From positions 1 through 61,387 of the forward strand of contig JAGVBZ010000002.1 in the NCBI GenBank assembly GCA_020059465.1: 61,387 bases of DNA, given 5' to 3'. Shown piece after piece: positions 33,584-45,010 of this stretch (within the stretch, counting starts at the first letter, position 1; each line of letters opens with the position of its first letter). The notes beneath the pieces were generated by a model, which saw only the letters and a list, made by a program, of their open reading frames with translations, was not told the DNA's origin and ran no database searches. The position numbers and the translations under genes were made by a program. Source of the DNA: Brevinematales bacterium (GTDB taxonomy: Bacteria; Spirochaetota; Brevinematia; Brevinematales; GWF1-51-8).

Positions 33584-33951
33584 TCCTTCTCAAGCACTAC
33601 GACCGCCGAGGCCATGAGACGGTTGTGCGATAACGATATATGTATCTTGGGGGATCCAAGCCCCTCCCATTGCTCCTTCGTCTTCCCGTGGAGACGGATC
33701 TCCGGCTTCCCGGTCGGCAGGTTATATATCTCGATCTCGTGAAACGCCAGCACTCCGGTTCCCACCGCTTTATAGTACGCTTCCTTCGCCGAAAAACGCG
33801 CCGCGAGATGTGTAAACTGCTCGGTGAACCCGTGGCAGTATTTCAGCTCGTCCGCAGTGAATACACGTTTGATGAACTTCTCCCCCCGTTTCGCGAAAAC
33901 ATTTTGTATCCGTTCTATCTCGATGATATCTATTCCTACTCCAATAATCAT
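33580..33951 (-). CDS. acpS: Holo-[acyl-carrier-protein] synthase
   Basis: The 123-residue enzyme transfers 4'-phosphopantetheine from CoA to acyl carrier protein. IGVGIDIIEIERIQ at the N-terminus contains the Mg2+-binding Asp, FSAKEAYYKAVGTG holds the catalytic glutamate and lysine, and SLSHNRLMASAVVV closes the fold. I chose the Met at 33951 because AAGGAG is just upstream; the longer frame from 34071 would add 40 non-family residues. The stop overlaps the distal repeat by 4 bases. Confidence 0.93.
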   Translation of the reverse strand: MIIGVGIDIIEIERIQNVFAKRGEKFIKRVFTADELKYCHGFTEQFTHLAARFSAKEAYYKAVGTGVLAFHEIEIYNLPTGKPEIRLHGKTKEQWEGLGSPKIHISLSHNRLMASAVVVLEKD

Positions 33952-34199
33952 GTAGGGCTCCTTGGAATTTAGGGCGTTATAATAATACTCAATTTCGAGT
34001 ATTTCGGCAATCGAAAGAGCCGCAGAAAAAATGATACGAACGCCTCCGGATATGTGAAAATAGTGTATCATATTGACACGGTATTTTTATATGCGGCGGT
34101 ACAATGAATAGTTATAACTGTATATTGGGTAACAAATAAAGAAATATTTATGATGGTACGGCTATTGCTTATAATAGGGAAACCAACGGGAGAATATAT

Positions 34200-35093
34200 A
34201 TGAACGCGGTTAAAGAAGAGATAAGAAAAGCGCCCGACTTGAAAAAATTTGAAAACATACTGAGAAAGAACTCCATTTCGGTTTACCTCAAAGAAATCGA
34301 TCAGATACCTTTGCTGACCCGCGACGAGGAAGTATCGCTTGCGAAACGGGCGTCCGAAGACGATAAAAGCGCCAAGGAGAAACTGATTATTTCAAACCTG
34401 CGTTTCGTGATTTCGATCGCGAAAAAGTATCAGGGAAAAAATATTCCGCTCGCCGATCTGATCAGCGAAGGAAACATTGGACTGATTACCGCAGTGGATA
34501 AATTCGATTACCGACGCGAGGTGCATTTCATTTCCTACGCGGTATGGTGGATCAAACAGGCTATCATGAAGGCGATATCCGAGAAATCCCGGATGGTGCG
34601 TCTCCCGATGAACCGTGCGAACGAACTGATGAAGATCGGTAAGTTCATCGAGAATTACTCCAAAGAAAACGGGAAACGCCCGGATCATGATGAGATCGCC
34701 GATAAGCTTTCGATGAACAAGGACGAGATAAAAAAACTGATCGACCTTTCCAGCAATTCGTCGCTGGAGGAAATGATCCCCGAGGATTCGTCGGGTATAA
34801 ACGAGACGATGTTTCAGGCCGACAGCGAGGAAAAGGTGAAGAATCCCGATAACGCGGTCATTCTTTCGAGCCTCAAGGAAAGCATCCAGAATCTTCTGAA
34901 CAAGCTCGGAGAACGGGAAAGAGAGATTATCGAGTACCGTTTCGGTTTGAACGGGAAAGAACCTCAGTCGCTGAGTAAAATCGGCGAGAAGATGAAACTG
35001 ACAAAAGAAAGGATTCGTCAGCTTGAGAAAATCGCAATCGACCAGATGAAGGGTTACGAAGAAAGCAACCACCTTTACGCATATCTTAACTAG
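34200..35093 (+). CDS. RpoD/RpoS-like sigma-70 factor (short form)
   Basis: The 297-residue sigma factor lacks region 1.1 and starts near region 1.2 (SISVYLKEIDQIPLLTRDEE). Region 2 includes EKLIISNLRFVISIAKKYQG, LISEGNIGLITAVDKFDYRR and the promoter-melting AVWWIKQAIMKAISEKSRMVRLP; region 4.2 is the helix-turn-helix SLSKIGEKMKLTKERIRQLEK. The length and lack of region 1.1 suit a group 2 sigma factor more than the primary factor. The terminator at 35112-35143 closes the gene. Confidence 0.85.
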   Translation: MNAVKEEIRKAPDLKKFENILRKNSISVYLKEIDQIPLLTRDEEVSLAKRASEDDKSAKEKLIISNLRFVISIAKKYQGKNIPLADLISEGNIGLITAVDKFDYRREVHFISYAVWWIKQAIMKAISEKSRMVRLPMNRANELMKIGKFIENYSKENGKRPDHDEIADKLSMNKDEIKKLIDLSSNSSLEEMIPEDSSGINETMFQADSEEKVKNPDNAVILSSLKESIQNLLNKLGEREREIIEYRFGLNGKEPQSLSKIGEKMKLTKERIRQLEKIAIDQMKGYEESNHLYAYLN

Positions 35094-35111
35094 CTTTCCA
35101 TACACACTCCG

Positions 35112-35143
35112 GGGCTTCTCTTTTTGAGAAGCCCTTCTTTATT
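35112..35143 (+). terminator. Sigma factor gene terminator
   Basis: GGGCTTCTC (35112-35120) pairs with GAGAAGCCC (35126-35134) around TTTTT and is followed by a T-rich tract. Confidence 0.88.
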
Positions 35144-35246
35144 TCATTCCTTAACATGCGTTTTCTTTGATTTATCATTGTATTTTCTTTTCATATTAAG
35201 ATTTTTACTCTATAATATTGTACTTGGAATGAGGAGTTTTTTAACG

Positions 35247-36587
35247 ATGGGCGATGGATTTAAACTGGGTGATATTGCTTTTCTATTCTGGATAGCCTTA
35301 GGAATCGGGGTGGTGGCAATAATCCTGATAGTGGTTTTTAAATTTCTAAAGAAAGATAATGCGATGCTTTCAGTCGAGAAGCTGATAAAGACGGGGAATT
35401 ATAAGAAGGCATTGGCGCTTGCGCTGCAGCACCAGCAGGGTAATCCGAAGGATTACGTAGTCAAGTATTATATCGCCCAGGCGTACGAAGGATTGCATCA
35501 GTACGAACAGGCGACCGAGTACTACGAGAAGGCATCGGTCGCAGCCTCTGTGACCGGAAATAACGATCTTAAGCCGCAGATATACTTAAAAGTCGGACAA
35601 CTCTATAAACGGAAACGGATGCAGAAGGAAGCGTTGGGGTATTTCCTTCTTGTGTTGGACAAAATTCCCACCCACAGTAAAGCCCTATACGAGGCGGGCG
35701 AGATTTTATATGAGATGAAAAATTACCAGAAGGCGAAGGGATATCTTGAAACCCTAGTGCGTGTCAAGCCGGATAATCTGAAGGGCAAGCTCCTGCTCGG
35801 CGAAACACATTATCAACTGAACGAGTATACGGAATGTGTCAATCAGCTCGATCCCATATTCGGTAAATTCCCGTCGAACGATGCGGATTATAAAAATCTG
35901 ATATTCTGTTTATCCGACGCTCTGACTATAATGAAGCGTTATGACCGTGCTGTGGATGTGCTTACTCCGTCGCTGGAAAATAAAATGCTTTTCGACGATG
36001 TTCTGCTGAAAATAATAACAGTGCTGATTCGGGAAAACAACCTGAAGCGTCTGACCGATTTTATGAACCGTTATATCAATGTTGTCGCCCCAAGCATTAA
36101 GGTGGTTATGCTTTATGAGACTGCCGGGCTTCTATTCAAAGACGGCGAGTATTACCGGGCCTTATACTACTGGCGGGATGCGTCCGCAATCGACCGGAAT
36201 TATAAAGACCTTCCGGAAATCATGCGGAAGTATAAAGTCCTCCTCGATAATCCGAAACTGGAGCACTTTTTTTCAAAGAACATCACGCAGTTTCAGGAGT
36301 ACGCCGGCCGGTTTCTCAGGCTTCGTTCCGCGAGCCAGATTATCAAGCAGGAGACCTATTGGGTGATCAAGCATGGGGATATCAGTCATGTGCTCAACAG
36401 GATTCCAAATCAGTTGAATCCGATGGATCTCGAAGGGGTTTCAAAAGACTTAAAAAGCGAAGTAATCGCAAATCTCGGGATAAATGTATATTCGTTGTTC
36501 GGTATGACTCCCGAATGTGAAAGTCATTTTATGTTTCGAAAGATTAAACTGATTCAAGGGGCGGATTTCCTAAAACTGTTAGTATAG
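35247..36587 (+). CDS. Membrane-anchored TPR-repeat protein
   Basis: From the ATG at 35247 (GAGGAG at 35231-35236) this is a 446-residue protein. An N-terminal helix (about residues 8-30, IAFLFWIALGIGVVAIILIV) anchors it, and the cytoplasmic or periplasmic part carries tandem TPR-like helical repeats, for example YKKALALALQHQQGNP, YEQATEYYEKASVA, MQKEALGYFLLVLDKIP, YQKAKGYLETLVRV and LTIMKRYDRAVDVLTP. A few more degenerate repeats follow. It is likely a scaffold; the partner is unknown. It forms a run with the HD-GYP gene 9 bases downstream. Confidence 0.8.
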   Translation: MGDGFKLGDIAFLFWIALGIGVVAIILIVVFKFLKKDNAMLSVEKLIKTGNYKKALALALQHQQGNPKDYVVKYYIAQAYEGLHQYEQATEYYEKASVAASVTGNNDLKPQIYLKVGQLYKRKRMQKEALGYFLLVLDKIPTHSKALYEAGEILYEMKNYQKAKGYLETLVRVKPDNLKGKLLLGETHYQLNEYTECVNQLDPIFGKFPSNDADYKNLIFCLSDALTIMKRYDRAVDVLTPSLENKMLFDDVLLKIITVLIRENNLKRLTDFMNRYINVVAPSIKVVMLYETAGLLFKDGEYYRALYYWRDASAIDRNYKDLPEIMRKYKVLLDNPKLEHFFSKNITQFQEYAGRFLRLRSASQIIKQETYWVIKHGDISHVLNRIPNQLNPMDLEGVSKDLKSEVIANLGINVYSLFGMTPECESHFMFRKIKLIQGADFLKLLV

Positions 36588-36596
36588 GATAACAAA

Positions 36597-37934
36597 ATGC
36601 CTGAAGAAAAAAACGAATTTAAGGTCGAGCTTTTTGTTAAGTTTCTTTATCCCGGAATCATATTAAAAGGCGACGCTTATACTTATTCGGGAGATAAGGT
36701 TTGGGACGGAGGAACACCGTTTACGAACGAGATTATTCATGACCTCAAGGAACAGGGAGTTGTGAAAATATTCTACACCCGCTCGAAGGTTGCCCAGAAA
36801 CCCTCTGCTGAAAACCCGATGGTCAGTCCGCAAACGATTGAAAAGGCGGTCGATATTTCCCATGAAATCGAGCACGCAGTTTCCTCAAAATCGATCATCC
36901 CCGAAAAGGGGGTGAACGAGGTCGTTGATGGTTTTATCAACGATGTTTCTTCATCGGAAGGGACAGTTCTCAATCTTCTCGAACTGAAAGAGTATGACGA
37001 TTATACTTATACCCACTCTATCAATGTTTGCCTGATCTCTATCTTATTTGCGAAAAAAATGAATTATAATGAAAAGGGCTTAAAAATTATCGGTGTGGGC
37101 GCGCTTCTCCATGATATAGGGAAACAGATGATTTCAAAGGAGATCCTGAATAAACCGCTCAATCTGACCCGTGACGAATTTGAAATTTTAAAGAAGCACC
37201 CGATATTCGGGTATGAATTAATAAAGTCTCAATCGAGCTATGGAACCTTGATTCAGAAGGTTGTTCTCCTGCATCACGAGAAATATGTGGGAAAGGGATA
37301 CCCCTTCGGATTGCGGGGGGAACAGATCGGCGAGGTCGCGCAGATTGTCAGCATGGCGGATGTTTTCGACGCGATTACTTCGGAACGGGTCTACAAACCC
37401 GCCCGTCCGTATTGGTACGCGCTGTCAACAATAAAGAAAGAGAGCGGGATATCATTCGCTCCACGGCTTGCGAGGGCGTTTGTCGACGATATGCCGAAAT
37501 ACCTGACAGAGACGGAAATATTTACAAAGGGCGGGTTTGTTATACTGAATACCGGAGAGGTCGGCGAGGTGATCGACTACCGTTTTCCCCAGTCTCTGAA
37601 GCCGGTTGTGAATGTTTTTATCAATTCCAAGAAAGAAGTTGTCCGTTACCCCATCCCTATAAATCTGGAATTTGATGATTCCCGCAATATTGAAAATGTA
37701 GTCACGGATGAGAGGATTTTACAGCGGCTGAATGAGATAAAGGATAAGATACTTTTAAAGAAGGAAAAAGCCCAGTATGTCCCGGAACTTGAACCTGAAG
37801 TAATTGCCGCTACGGAAATTAAACCTGAAGAGCCTGTAGAGATTCCCGCCGCGATCATTGAATCTGCCCAGAAACCCGAGCAGGCGCAAATCGACAAAGA
37901 TTTATTCATCGATAATGAAACGGATTTAAAGTAA
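36597..37934 (+). CDS. HD-GYP domain cyclic-di-GMP phosphodiesterase
   Basis: The 445-residue protein has a DUF3391-like N-terminal domain (residues 1-110), a linker, and the HD-GYP domain (about 125-315). The HD motif is LLHDIGKQMISKEILNKP; the GYP region reads HHEKYVGKGYPFGLRGEQIG. The metal site is completed by HKHP-like KKHPIFGYEL and ADVFDAITSERVYKP. The family hydrolyses c-di-GMP to pGpG or GMP. The C-terminal 100 residues are low-complexity acidic and proline-rich. It is cotranscribed with the TPR gene. Confidence 0.9.
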   Translation: MPEEKNEFKVELFVKFLYPGIILKGDAYTYSGDKVWDGGTPFTNEIIHDLKEQGVVKIFYTRSKVAQKPSAENPMVSPQTIEKAVDISHEIEHAVSSKSIIPEKGVNEVVDGFINDVSSSEGTVLNLLELKEYDDYTYTHSINVCLISILFAKKMNYNEKGLKIIGVGALLHDIGKQMISKEILNKPLNLTRDEFEILKKHPIFGYELIKSQSSYGTLIQKVVLLHHEKYVGKGYPFGLRGEQIGEVAQIVSMADVFDAITSERVYKPARPYWYALSTIKKESGISFAPRLARAFVDDMPKYLTETEIFTKGGFVILNTGEVGEVIDYRFPQSLKPVVNVFINSKKEVVRYPIPINLEFDDSRNIENVVTDERILQRLNEIKDKILLKKEKAQYVPELEPEVIAATEIKPEEPVEIPAAIIESAQKPEQAQIDKDLFIDNETDLK

Positions 37935-38185
37935 TCATTCTTCAAATATATAATTTATAGAGAGAACAAGGAGATTCGCAGGTAATTCGGGGATAGTACT
38001 TTCACGTGGGAGTTTTAGTGAGATAAAACGGCAGGTATTTCATATCGTGTTCGCATTCTCGAAAACTTTTCGGTAAAAATATCTATTTTCTAACCGTTCA
38101 TCGGGTTAGGATTTATCTGCGGTATCTTGAAACTACGGGCGGGAATGTAGATTCTAATAAATTCAGGGTGATGGAGGAAGCGGAT

Positions 38186-40813
38186 ATGCCTTCTTATATG
38201 AGCCAATACAGTACCGGACTAAGGGGACTGGATTTTATTATAAAGGAATTGATACCGGGCGATAACGTAGTCTGGCATATCAACTCGTTCGAGGATTACA
38301 AGCAGTTTGTCGATCCTTTCTGCGAGGCGGCGTTACAGCGGGGGCAATCTCTGACATATTTCCGTTTCGCTAAACACGCGCCCCTTATACAGGAGAAGCC
38401 CGGGATTAAGATTGTTCCCCTCAAACCCGAAGAAGGTTTTGAGGCGTTTATCCTTGAATTGCACAGCGTTATCAGAGACCGCGGACGGGGCGGGTGTTAC
38501 GTTTTCGATTGCCTGTCCGACCTTGCGGTCGACTGGTTCAGCGACCAGATGCTCGCGAATTTTTTTATGCTGACCTGTCCATTCCTGCTCGATATCGAAG
38601 CAATCGCTTATTTTGCGATTGAAAAATTCAAGCACTCATCCTATGCCACATCCCCGATAGTGGACACCACCCAGATATTTATCGATATTTATCATCACAG
38701 GGATAAAATATACGTTCACCCGATCAAGGTGCAGCAGCGCTACTCAATGACAATGCACATGCTCCATCTATGGCAGGGTGATGAGTTTATACCGGTCACT
38801 AAGAGTTCGCAGAACGCGGAAATTCTCGCCCAGACCCCGTTGGTGGGTTCTGAATCGGCAAGCCGCCAGTACGATATCTGGAACAGAACATTCCGGGAGG
38901 GACAGGCCGTATTGGATAATATGGATCAGGGTATCAGAAATCTCGAGAGGGAGGCCGCGGTATTCGGACGTATTGTGCGTATGGCGGTAACCCGCGACGA
39001 TAAACTTCTCGAACTCATCAAACGGTACATGGATCTCGAAGACGTAGTGGCGCTCGGTAAACGGATTATCGGTACCGGCCTGATTGGCGGAAAATCGGTG
39101 GGTATGCTTCTCTCCCGCGCAATCCTCAAGAGGCAAAGTTCCAAGTGGAAGGACGTACTGGAGATCCACGATTCTTTCTATATCGGTTCGGATATCTTCT
39201 ATACGTTTCTGGTGCAGAACGGGTGCTGGTGGGCGCGCGAACAGCAGAAAGACCTCGATCATTTTCTCCAGCACGCCGAACATGCGCGCCGTCTGATTCA
39301 CAGGGGAAAATTTCCCGATTATATTATCAGGATGCTTTCGGATATGCTGGATTATTTCGGGCAGTCCCCGATTATAGTCCGTTCCAGCAGCCTTCTGGAG
39401 GATAATTTCGGGAATGCGTTCTCCGGGAAGTACGAGAGTGTATTCCTGCCCAACAGAGGCCCGAGGGAAAAGTGCCTCGAAGACTTGTTGACGGCTATCA
39501 AAAATATATTCGCAAGCACGATGAGCGAACAGGCGCTGCTCTACCGTTCCAGATTCGGCCTGCTGGAAAAGGATGAGCAGATGTCGCTTCTGGTGCAGCG
39601 TGTTTCGGGCGATATGCATACGAATATCTTTTATCCGTTTGTTTCCGGCGTGGCATACTCCTTTAATCCGTTTGTCTGGAATAATACCATCGATCCGAAC
39701 TCGGGCATGCTGAGGCTTGTTTTCGGGATGGGCACCCGCGCGGTGGAACGCTCGGATGACGATTACACCCGTATTGTTGCGCTGAACGCCCCCGACCGCA
39801 GGCCGGAATCGGGATTGGAGGAGGTTCGTAAGTACTCCCAGAAGAAGGTGGATGTGCTCGATCTGGAATCGAACCGGCTGATATCGGTTGATTTTCGGGA
39901 TGTTGTACAGAGAAGCCCCGAAATGCAGATCAATACCATTGCGTCTCGAGATCATGAACTGGAACGGCAGGCGGAGTATAACGGGAAGAAAAACGTCTTC
40001 TCGTGGATTATCACTTTCGACGAACTCCTGCAAAAAACGAACTTCACATCGGATATGCGGGAAATGCTTCGGATAATCCAGGGCGCATATCATTATCCGG
40101 TTGATGTGGAATTTACCGCGAATGTTTCGGATAAGGGCGAGATCAAGATCAATATTGTCCAATGCCGTCCGTTCCAGGGTAAGGACGGCGGAAGCATCAA
40201 GGAAATTTCGTTCAATATTCACCCGAAGAGCATTATACTAAAGACGGGCGGGCCGGTAATCGGGCAGAGCCGGAACGAATCGATTGACCGCATTATTTAT
40301 GTGGTGCCTTCGAAATACTCCGAACTGTCCCTGAGCGATAAATATACGCTCGCGCATACAATAGGGAAGATTGCGAATATGAAGGATGCGGAGAACAAAA
40401 GGAAAAAGGTCATATTGATCGGGCCCGGCCGATGGGGTACTACCACACCGGCATTGGGCGTACCTGTAGTGTTTTCCGAGATCAGCAATATCGAGTTCCT
40501 TGTGGAGATAGTCGAGATGAACGAGAACCTGATACCCGATATTTCCCTCGGCACCCATTTCTTCAACGATCTGGTAGATTTTAATATTCTGTATATGGGA
40601 GTATATCCCCATAAAGAAGACACCATCCTGAATAAGGATGTGCTGGAAAACACCCCGAGCAAACTGAAGACGATTTTGCCGGAGGCGGCGCAGTTTGAGA
40701 AGGTAATCCGGGTGATCGACAGCAAAGATATTCAGGGAATTAAGAGTATTATGCTGTATGCCAATACTCAAAAGCAGCAGGTTATCTGCTATACGCAGAA
40801 CAGGAATGTGTAA
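38186..40813 (+). CDS. PPDK-like ATP-grasp protein with KaiC-like N-terminal domain
   Basis: This 875-residue protein has an N-terminal KaiC/RecA-like domain (residues 1-230; STGLRGLDFIIKELIPGDNVVWHI, then YFRFAKHAP, VFDCLSDLA). The usual Walker A loop G-x4-GKT is absent. The middle is a pyruvate-phosphate dikinase ATP-grasp domain: GTGLIGGKSVGMLLSRAIL, PIIVRSSSLLEDNFGNAFSG, LVFGMGTRAV and INIVQCRPF. The last 180 residues carry VILIGPGRWGTTTPALG. The phosphohistidine swivel and PEP-binding barrel of PEP synthase are missing. RBS GGAGGAAG chooses ATG 38186 over a GTG at 38168. Function unknown, probably ATP-dependent signalling or phosphoryl transfer. Confidence 0.8.
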   Translation: MPSYMSQYSTGLRGLDFIIKELIPGDNVVWHINSFEDYKQFVDPFCEAALQRGQSLTYFRFAKHAPLIQEKPGIKIVPLKPEEGFEAFILELHSVIRDRGRGGCYVFDCLSDLAVDWFSDQMLANFFMLTCPFLLDIEAIAYFAIEKFKHSSYATSPIVDTTQIFIDIYHHRDKIYVHPIKVQQRYSMTMHMLHLWQGDEFIPVTKSSQNAEILAQTPLVGSESASRQYDIWNRTFREGQAVLDNMDQGIRNLEREAAVFGRIVRMAVTRDDKLLELIKRYMDLEDVVALGKRIIGTGLIGGKSVGMLLSRAILKRQSSKWKDVLEIHDSFYIGSDIFYTFLVQNGCWWAREQQKDLDHFLQHAEHARRLIHRGKFPDYIIRMLSDMLDYFGQSPIIVRSSSLLEDNFGNAFSGKYESVFLPNRGPREKCLEDLLTAIKNIFASTMSEQALLYRSRFGLLEKDEQMSLLVQRVSGDMHTNIFYPFVSGVAYSFNPFVWNNTIDPNSGMLRLVFGMGTRAVERSDDDYTRIVALNAPDRRPESGLEEVRKYSQKKVDVLDLESNRLISVDFRDVVQRSPEMQINTIASRDHELERQAEYNGKKNVFSWIITFDELLQKTNFTSDMREMLRIIQGAYHYPVDVEFTANVSDKGEIKINIVQCRPFQGKDGGSIKEISFNIHPKSIILKTGGPVIGQSRNESIDRIIYVVPSKYSELSLSDKYTLAHTIGKIANMKDAENKRKKVILIGPGRWGTTTPALGVPVVFSEISNIEFLVEIVEMNENLIPDISLGTHFFNDLVDFNILYMGVYPHKEDTILNKDVLENTPSKLKTILPEAAQFEKVIRVIDSKDIQGIKSIMLYANTQKQQVICYTQNRNV

Positions 40814-42490
<1,677 letters not shown>

Positions 42491-42503
42491 TATTGAAATA
42501 GAA

Positions 42504-42540
42504 AACAAAGCGGGGGAATCTTCCCCGCTTTGTTTTTCTT
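42504..42540 (+). terminator. gdhA terminator
   Basis: ACAAAGCGGGGGA pairs with TCCCCGCTTTGT around AATCT-type loop bases, followed by TTTTTCTT. Confidence 0.85.
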
Positions 42541-42643
42541 TTAGACCGTTTGTTATATAAATATTTCCCGAAACCGGTTGCCGGGATGCTGTCTTTTATG
42601 TACATCCTGTGCAGTAAAAATGAATTGTATACGGAGTAGTGTA

Positions 42644-43543
42644 ATGTATAAAATCTTGAAGAAGAAGGCGCTGGGGTCGCAGGTCATTCTGATGGATATC
42701 GAGGCTCCCCGTGTCGCTAAAGCGTCCCTTCCGGGACAGTTTGTGATAGTGATCACCGACGAGAAGGGCGAACGGATACCGTTGACAATCTGCGATTACG
42801 ATAAGAAACGCGGCACGGTCACCATCGTCTTTCAGACTGTCGGGGATTCGACCCGTCGAATGGCAGAGTATGACGAGGGTGACAGCTTTTTCGCGTTCAC
42901 AGGCCCTCTCGGGCATCCCTCGGACTTCGTGAAGGAGCCGCTCGAAGAAGTGAAAAAAAAGAAATTTATCTTTATCGGGGGCGGAGTGGGTGTCGCTCCG
43001 GTATATCCCCAGGTTAAATGGCTCAAGGAACAGGGGATCGATGTTGATGTGATTATCGGCGCGCGGAATAAAGACCTTGTTATTCTTGAAGAGGAGATGC
43101 GCGCGGCCGCGAAAAACCTCTATGTTTGTACCGACGACGGTTCCTACGGCTTCCACGGGCTTGTGACCGACTGCCTGCGCGACCTTGTCGAGAAGCAGGG
43201 AAAATCATACGATCACGCGGTGATTATCGGCCCGATGATTATGATGAAGTTCGCCGCGAAACTGACGAAAGAACTGAACATCCCGACAGTCGTGAGCCTC
43301 AATACTATTATGGTAGACGGTACGGGGATGTGCGGCGCATGCCGGGTAATGGTCGGCGGGGAGGTGAAGTTTACCTGTGTGGACGGTCCCGAATTCGACG
43401 GGCATCTGGTGGATTACGACGGAGCGATGCGGAGAATGTCGATTTTCAAGACCGAGGAGGGGCAAAAGGCGCTCCGCGAGGCTGAAGGAAAAACCCATCG
43501 CCCGAAGCATGGGTGCGGAGTACAGGGGGCGAAAATTGGTTAA
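42644..43543 (+). CDS. nfnA: NfnA-type NAD-binding subunit of ferredoxin:NADP oxidoreductase
   Basis: The 299-residue flavoprotein resembles the sulfide dehydrogenase beta / NfnA subunit. An FAD-binding barrel (residues 1-100, with GQFVIVITDEKGERIPLTI) and an NAD-binding domain (FIGGGVGVAPVYPQVKWLKE) precede a [2Fe-2S]-binding C-terminus, DGTGMCGACRVMVGGEVKFTC and VDGPEFDGH. NfnAB couples NADH and reduced ferredoxin to NADP+ reduction by flavin-based bifurcation. I chose Met 42644 (ACGGAG upstream); the longer frame adds 22 residues. It overlaps nfnB by 8 bases. Confidence 0.9.
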   Translation: MYKILKKKALGSQVILMDIEAPRVAKASLPGQFVIVITDEKGERIPLTICDYDKKRGTVTIVFQTVGDSTRRMAEYDEGDSFFAFTGPLGHPSDFVKEPLEEVKKKKFIFIGGGVGVAPVYPQVKWLKEQGIDVDVIIGARNKDLVILEEEMRAAAKNLYVCTDDGSYGFHGLVTDCLRDLVEKQGKSYDHAVIIGPMIMMKFAAKLTKELNIPTVVSLNTIMVDGTGMCGACRVMVGGEVKFTCVDGPEFDGHLVDYDGAMRRMSIFKTEEGQKALREAEGKTHRPKHGCGVQGAKIG

Positions 43544-44924
43544 CCTCAAGAGAACGCCTATCGGGGAACAGGCGCCCGACGAAAGGAATAAAAATTTTAC
43601 CGAGGTATGCCTCGGATATACCGAAGAGCAGATGATCGAAGAGGCAGACCGCTGTCTCCAGTGCAAGACGCGCCCTTGTGTGGCAGGGTGTCCGGTCGCG
43701 ATCAAGATACCCGAGTTCATCCTGCACCTCCGGAATAAGGAGTACGACCTCGCGTCGAAGAAGATCGCCGAGGACAGCGCGTTGCCGGCGGTATGCGGAC
43801 GGGTATGCCCTCAGGAGACCCAGTGCGAGGAACTATGCGTCCTCTCGAAGAAGGGCGAGGCGGTCGCTATCGGCAAGCTCGAACGGTTTGTAGGCGACTG
43901 GACGCGCGAGAATAAATATAAACTCGCCGAACCGGCGAAACCGAACGGGCATAAAGTCGCGATAATCGGGAGCGGCCCTGCCGGACTGACCTGCGCGGGC
44001 GACCTCGCCAAACTCGGCTACGAGGTCACCGTATTCGAGGCGCTACATAAAACCGGAGGAGTGCTGGTTTACGGTATCCCCGAATTCCGTCTCCCGAACA
44101 CGGTGGTGGAATACGAGATCGAGAACCTGCATAAACTCGGCGTGAAATTCGAGACGAATGTGATCATCGGGCGTACGGTATCGATCGACCAGTTGATGAA
44201 CGAGGAAGGGTACGAGGCGGTGTTTATCGGGAGCGGCGCGGGACTGCCGATGTTTATGAACATCCCCGGCGAGGAACTGAACGGGGTTTACTCCGCGAAC
44301 GAATTCCTGACCCGCAACAACCTGATGCAGGCGTACGATGAATCGTTCGATACGCCGATCCGTGTCGGAAAAAGGGTGGCAGTCGTGGGCGGCGGAAATG
44401 TCGCGATGGACGCGGCGCGTTCCGCGAAACGCCTCGGCGCGATGACCTATATCGTGTACCGCCGTTCGGAGAAGGAACTCCCCGCCCGTGTGGAGGAAGT
44501 TCATCACGCGAAAGAGGAAGGGATCGAGTTTCATATGCTGACCAACCCCACTGAAATACTCGGCGACGATAAGGGATGGGTGCGCGCGATCCGGTGTATC
44601 CGGATGGAATTGGGCGAGCCGGACGATTCCGGCAGACGGCGGCCTGTTCCGGTCAAGGGGTCGGAGTACGAGATCGAGGTCGATACGGTCGTGATCGCGA
44701 TCGGGACAAGCCCCAATCCGCTGATATCCCAGACGACGCCGGGGATCGAGATCAACAAGTGGAAGGCGCTGATTATCGACGAGGCTACCGGGAAAACCAC
44801 CCGCGAGGGAGTTTACGCCGGAGGGGACGCCGTATCCGGTTCGGCGACAGTGATCCTCGCGATGGGCGCGGCGCGTGTTGCCGCGAAGGCGATGGACGAA
44901 TATATTAAAAGTAAGACGAAATAA
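43536..44924 (+). CDS. nfnB: NfnB-type large subunit, FAD and iron-sulfur oxidoreductase
   Basis: The 462-residue protein resembles GltD-like NfnB/SudA. Two [4Fe-4S] cluster motifs lie at the N-terminus (CLQCKTRPCVAGCPV; CGRVCPQETQCEELC). FAD-binding IGSGPAGLTCAGDLAKLGYE, a second Rossmann loop VVGGGNVAMDAARSAKRLGA for NADPH, and the C-terminal GVYAGGDAVSGSATVILAMG follow. Start TTG 43536 after AGGGGGCG gives the normal NfnB start NLKRTPIGEQ. GltD of glutamate synthase is the alternative, but nfnA beside it argues for Nfn. The TTCG-loop terminator ends the unit. Confidence 0.88.
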   Translation: MVNLKRTPIGEQAPDERNKNFTEVCLGYTEEQMIEEADRCLQCKTRPCVAGCPVAIKIPEFILHLRNKEYDLASKKIAEDSALPAVCGRVCPQETQCEELCVLSKKGEAVAIGKLERFVGDWTRENKYKLAEPAKPNGHKVAIIGSGPAGLTCAGDLAKLGYEVTVFEALHKTGGVLVYGIPEFRLPNTVVEYEIENLHKLGVKFETNVIIGRTVSIDQLMNEEGYEAVFIGSGAGLPMFMNIPGEELNGVYSANEFLTRNNLMQAYDESFDTPIRVGKRVAVVGGGNVAMDAARSAKRLGAMTYIVYRRSEKELPARVEEVHHAKEEGIEFHMLTNPTEILGDDKGWVRAIRCIRMELGEPDDSGRRRPVPVKGSEYEIEVDTVVIAIGTSPNPLISQTTPGIEINKWKALIIDEATGKTTREGVYAGGDAVSGSATVILAMGAARVAAKAMDEYIKSKTK

Positions 44925-44931
44925 CCAGTAC

Positions 44932-44955
44932 GGGGAGCTTCGGCTCCCCTTTTTT
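44932..44955 (+). terminator. nfnAB terminator
   Basis: GGGGAGC and GCTCCCC form a stem with a stable TTCG loop (44939-44942), followed by TTTTTT. Confidence 0.92.
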
Positions 44956-45010
44956 ATTGTTATATAAACAAATCGGTATTATAATATTTTATAATACAGG
45001 TAGGAAATTT

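Noticed and set aside
38768-40222. A 484-codon open frame on the minus strand
   Set aside because: It lies wholly antisense to the PPDK-like gene, has no family-like motifs and no ribosome site; it is a shadow of GC-biased coding DNA.
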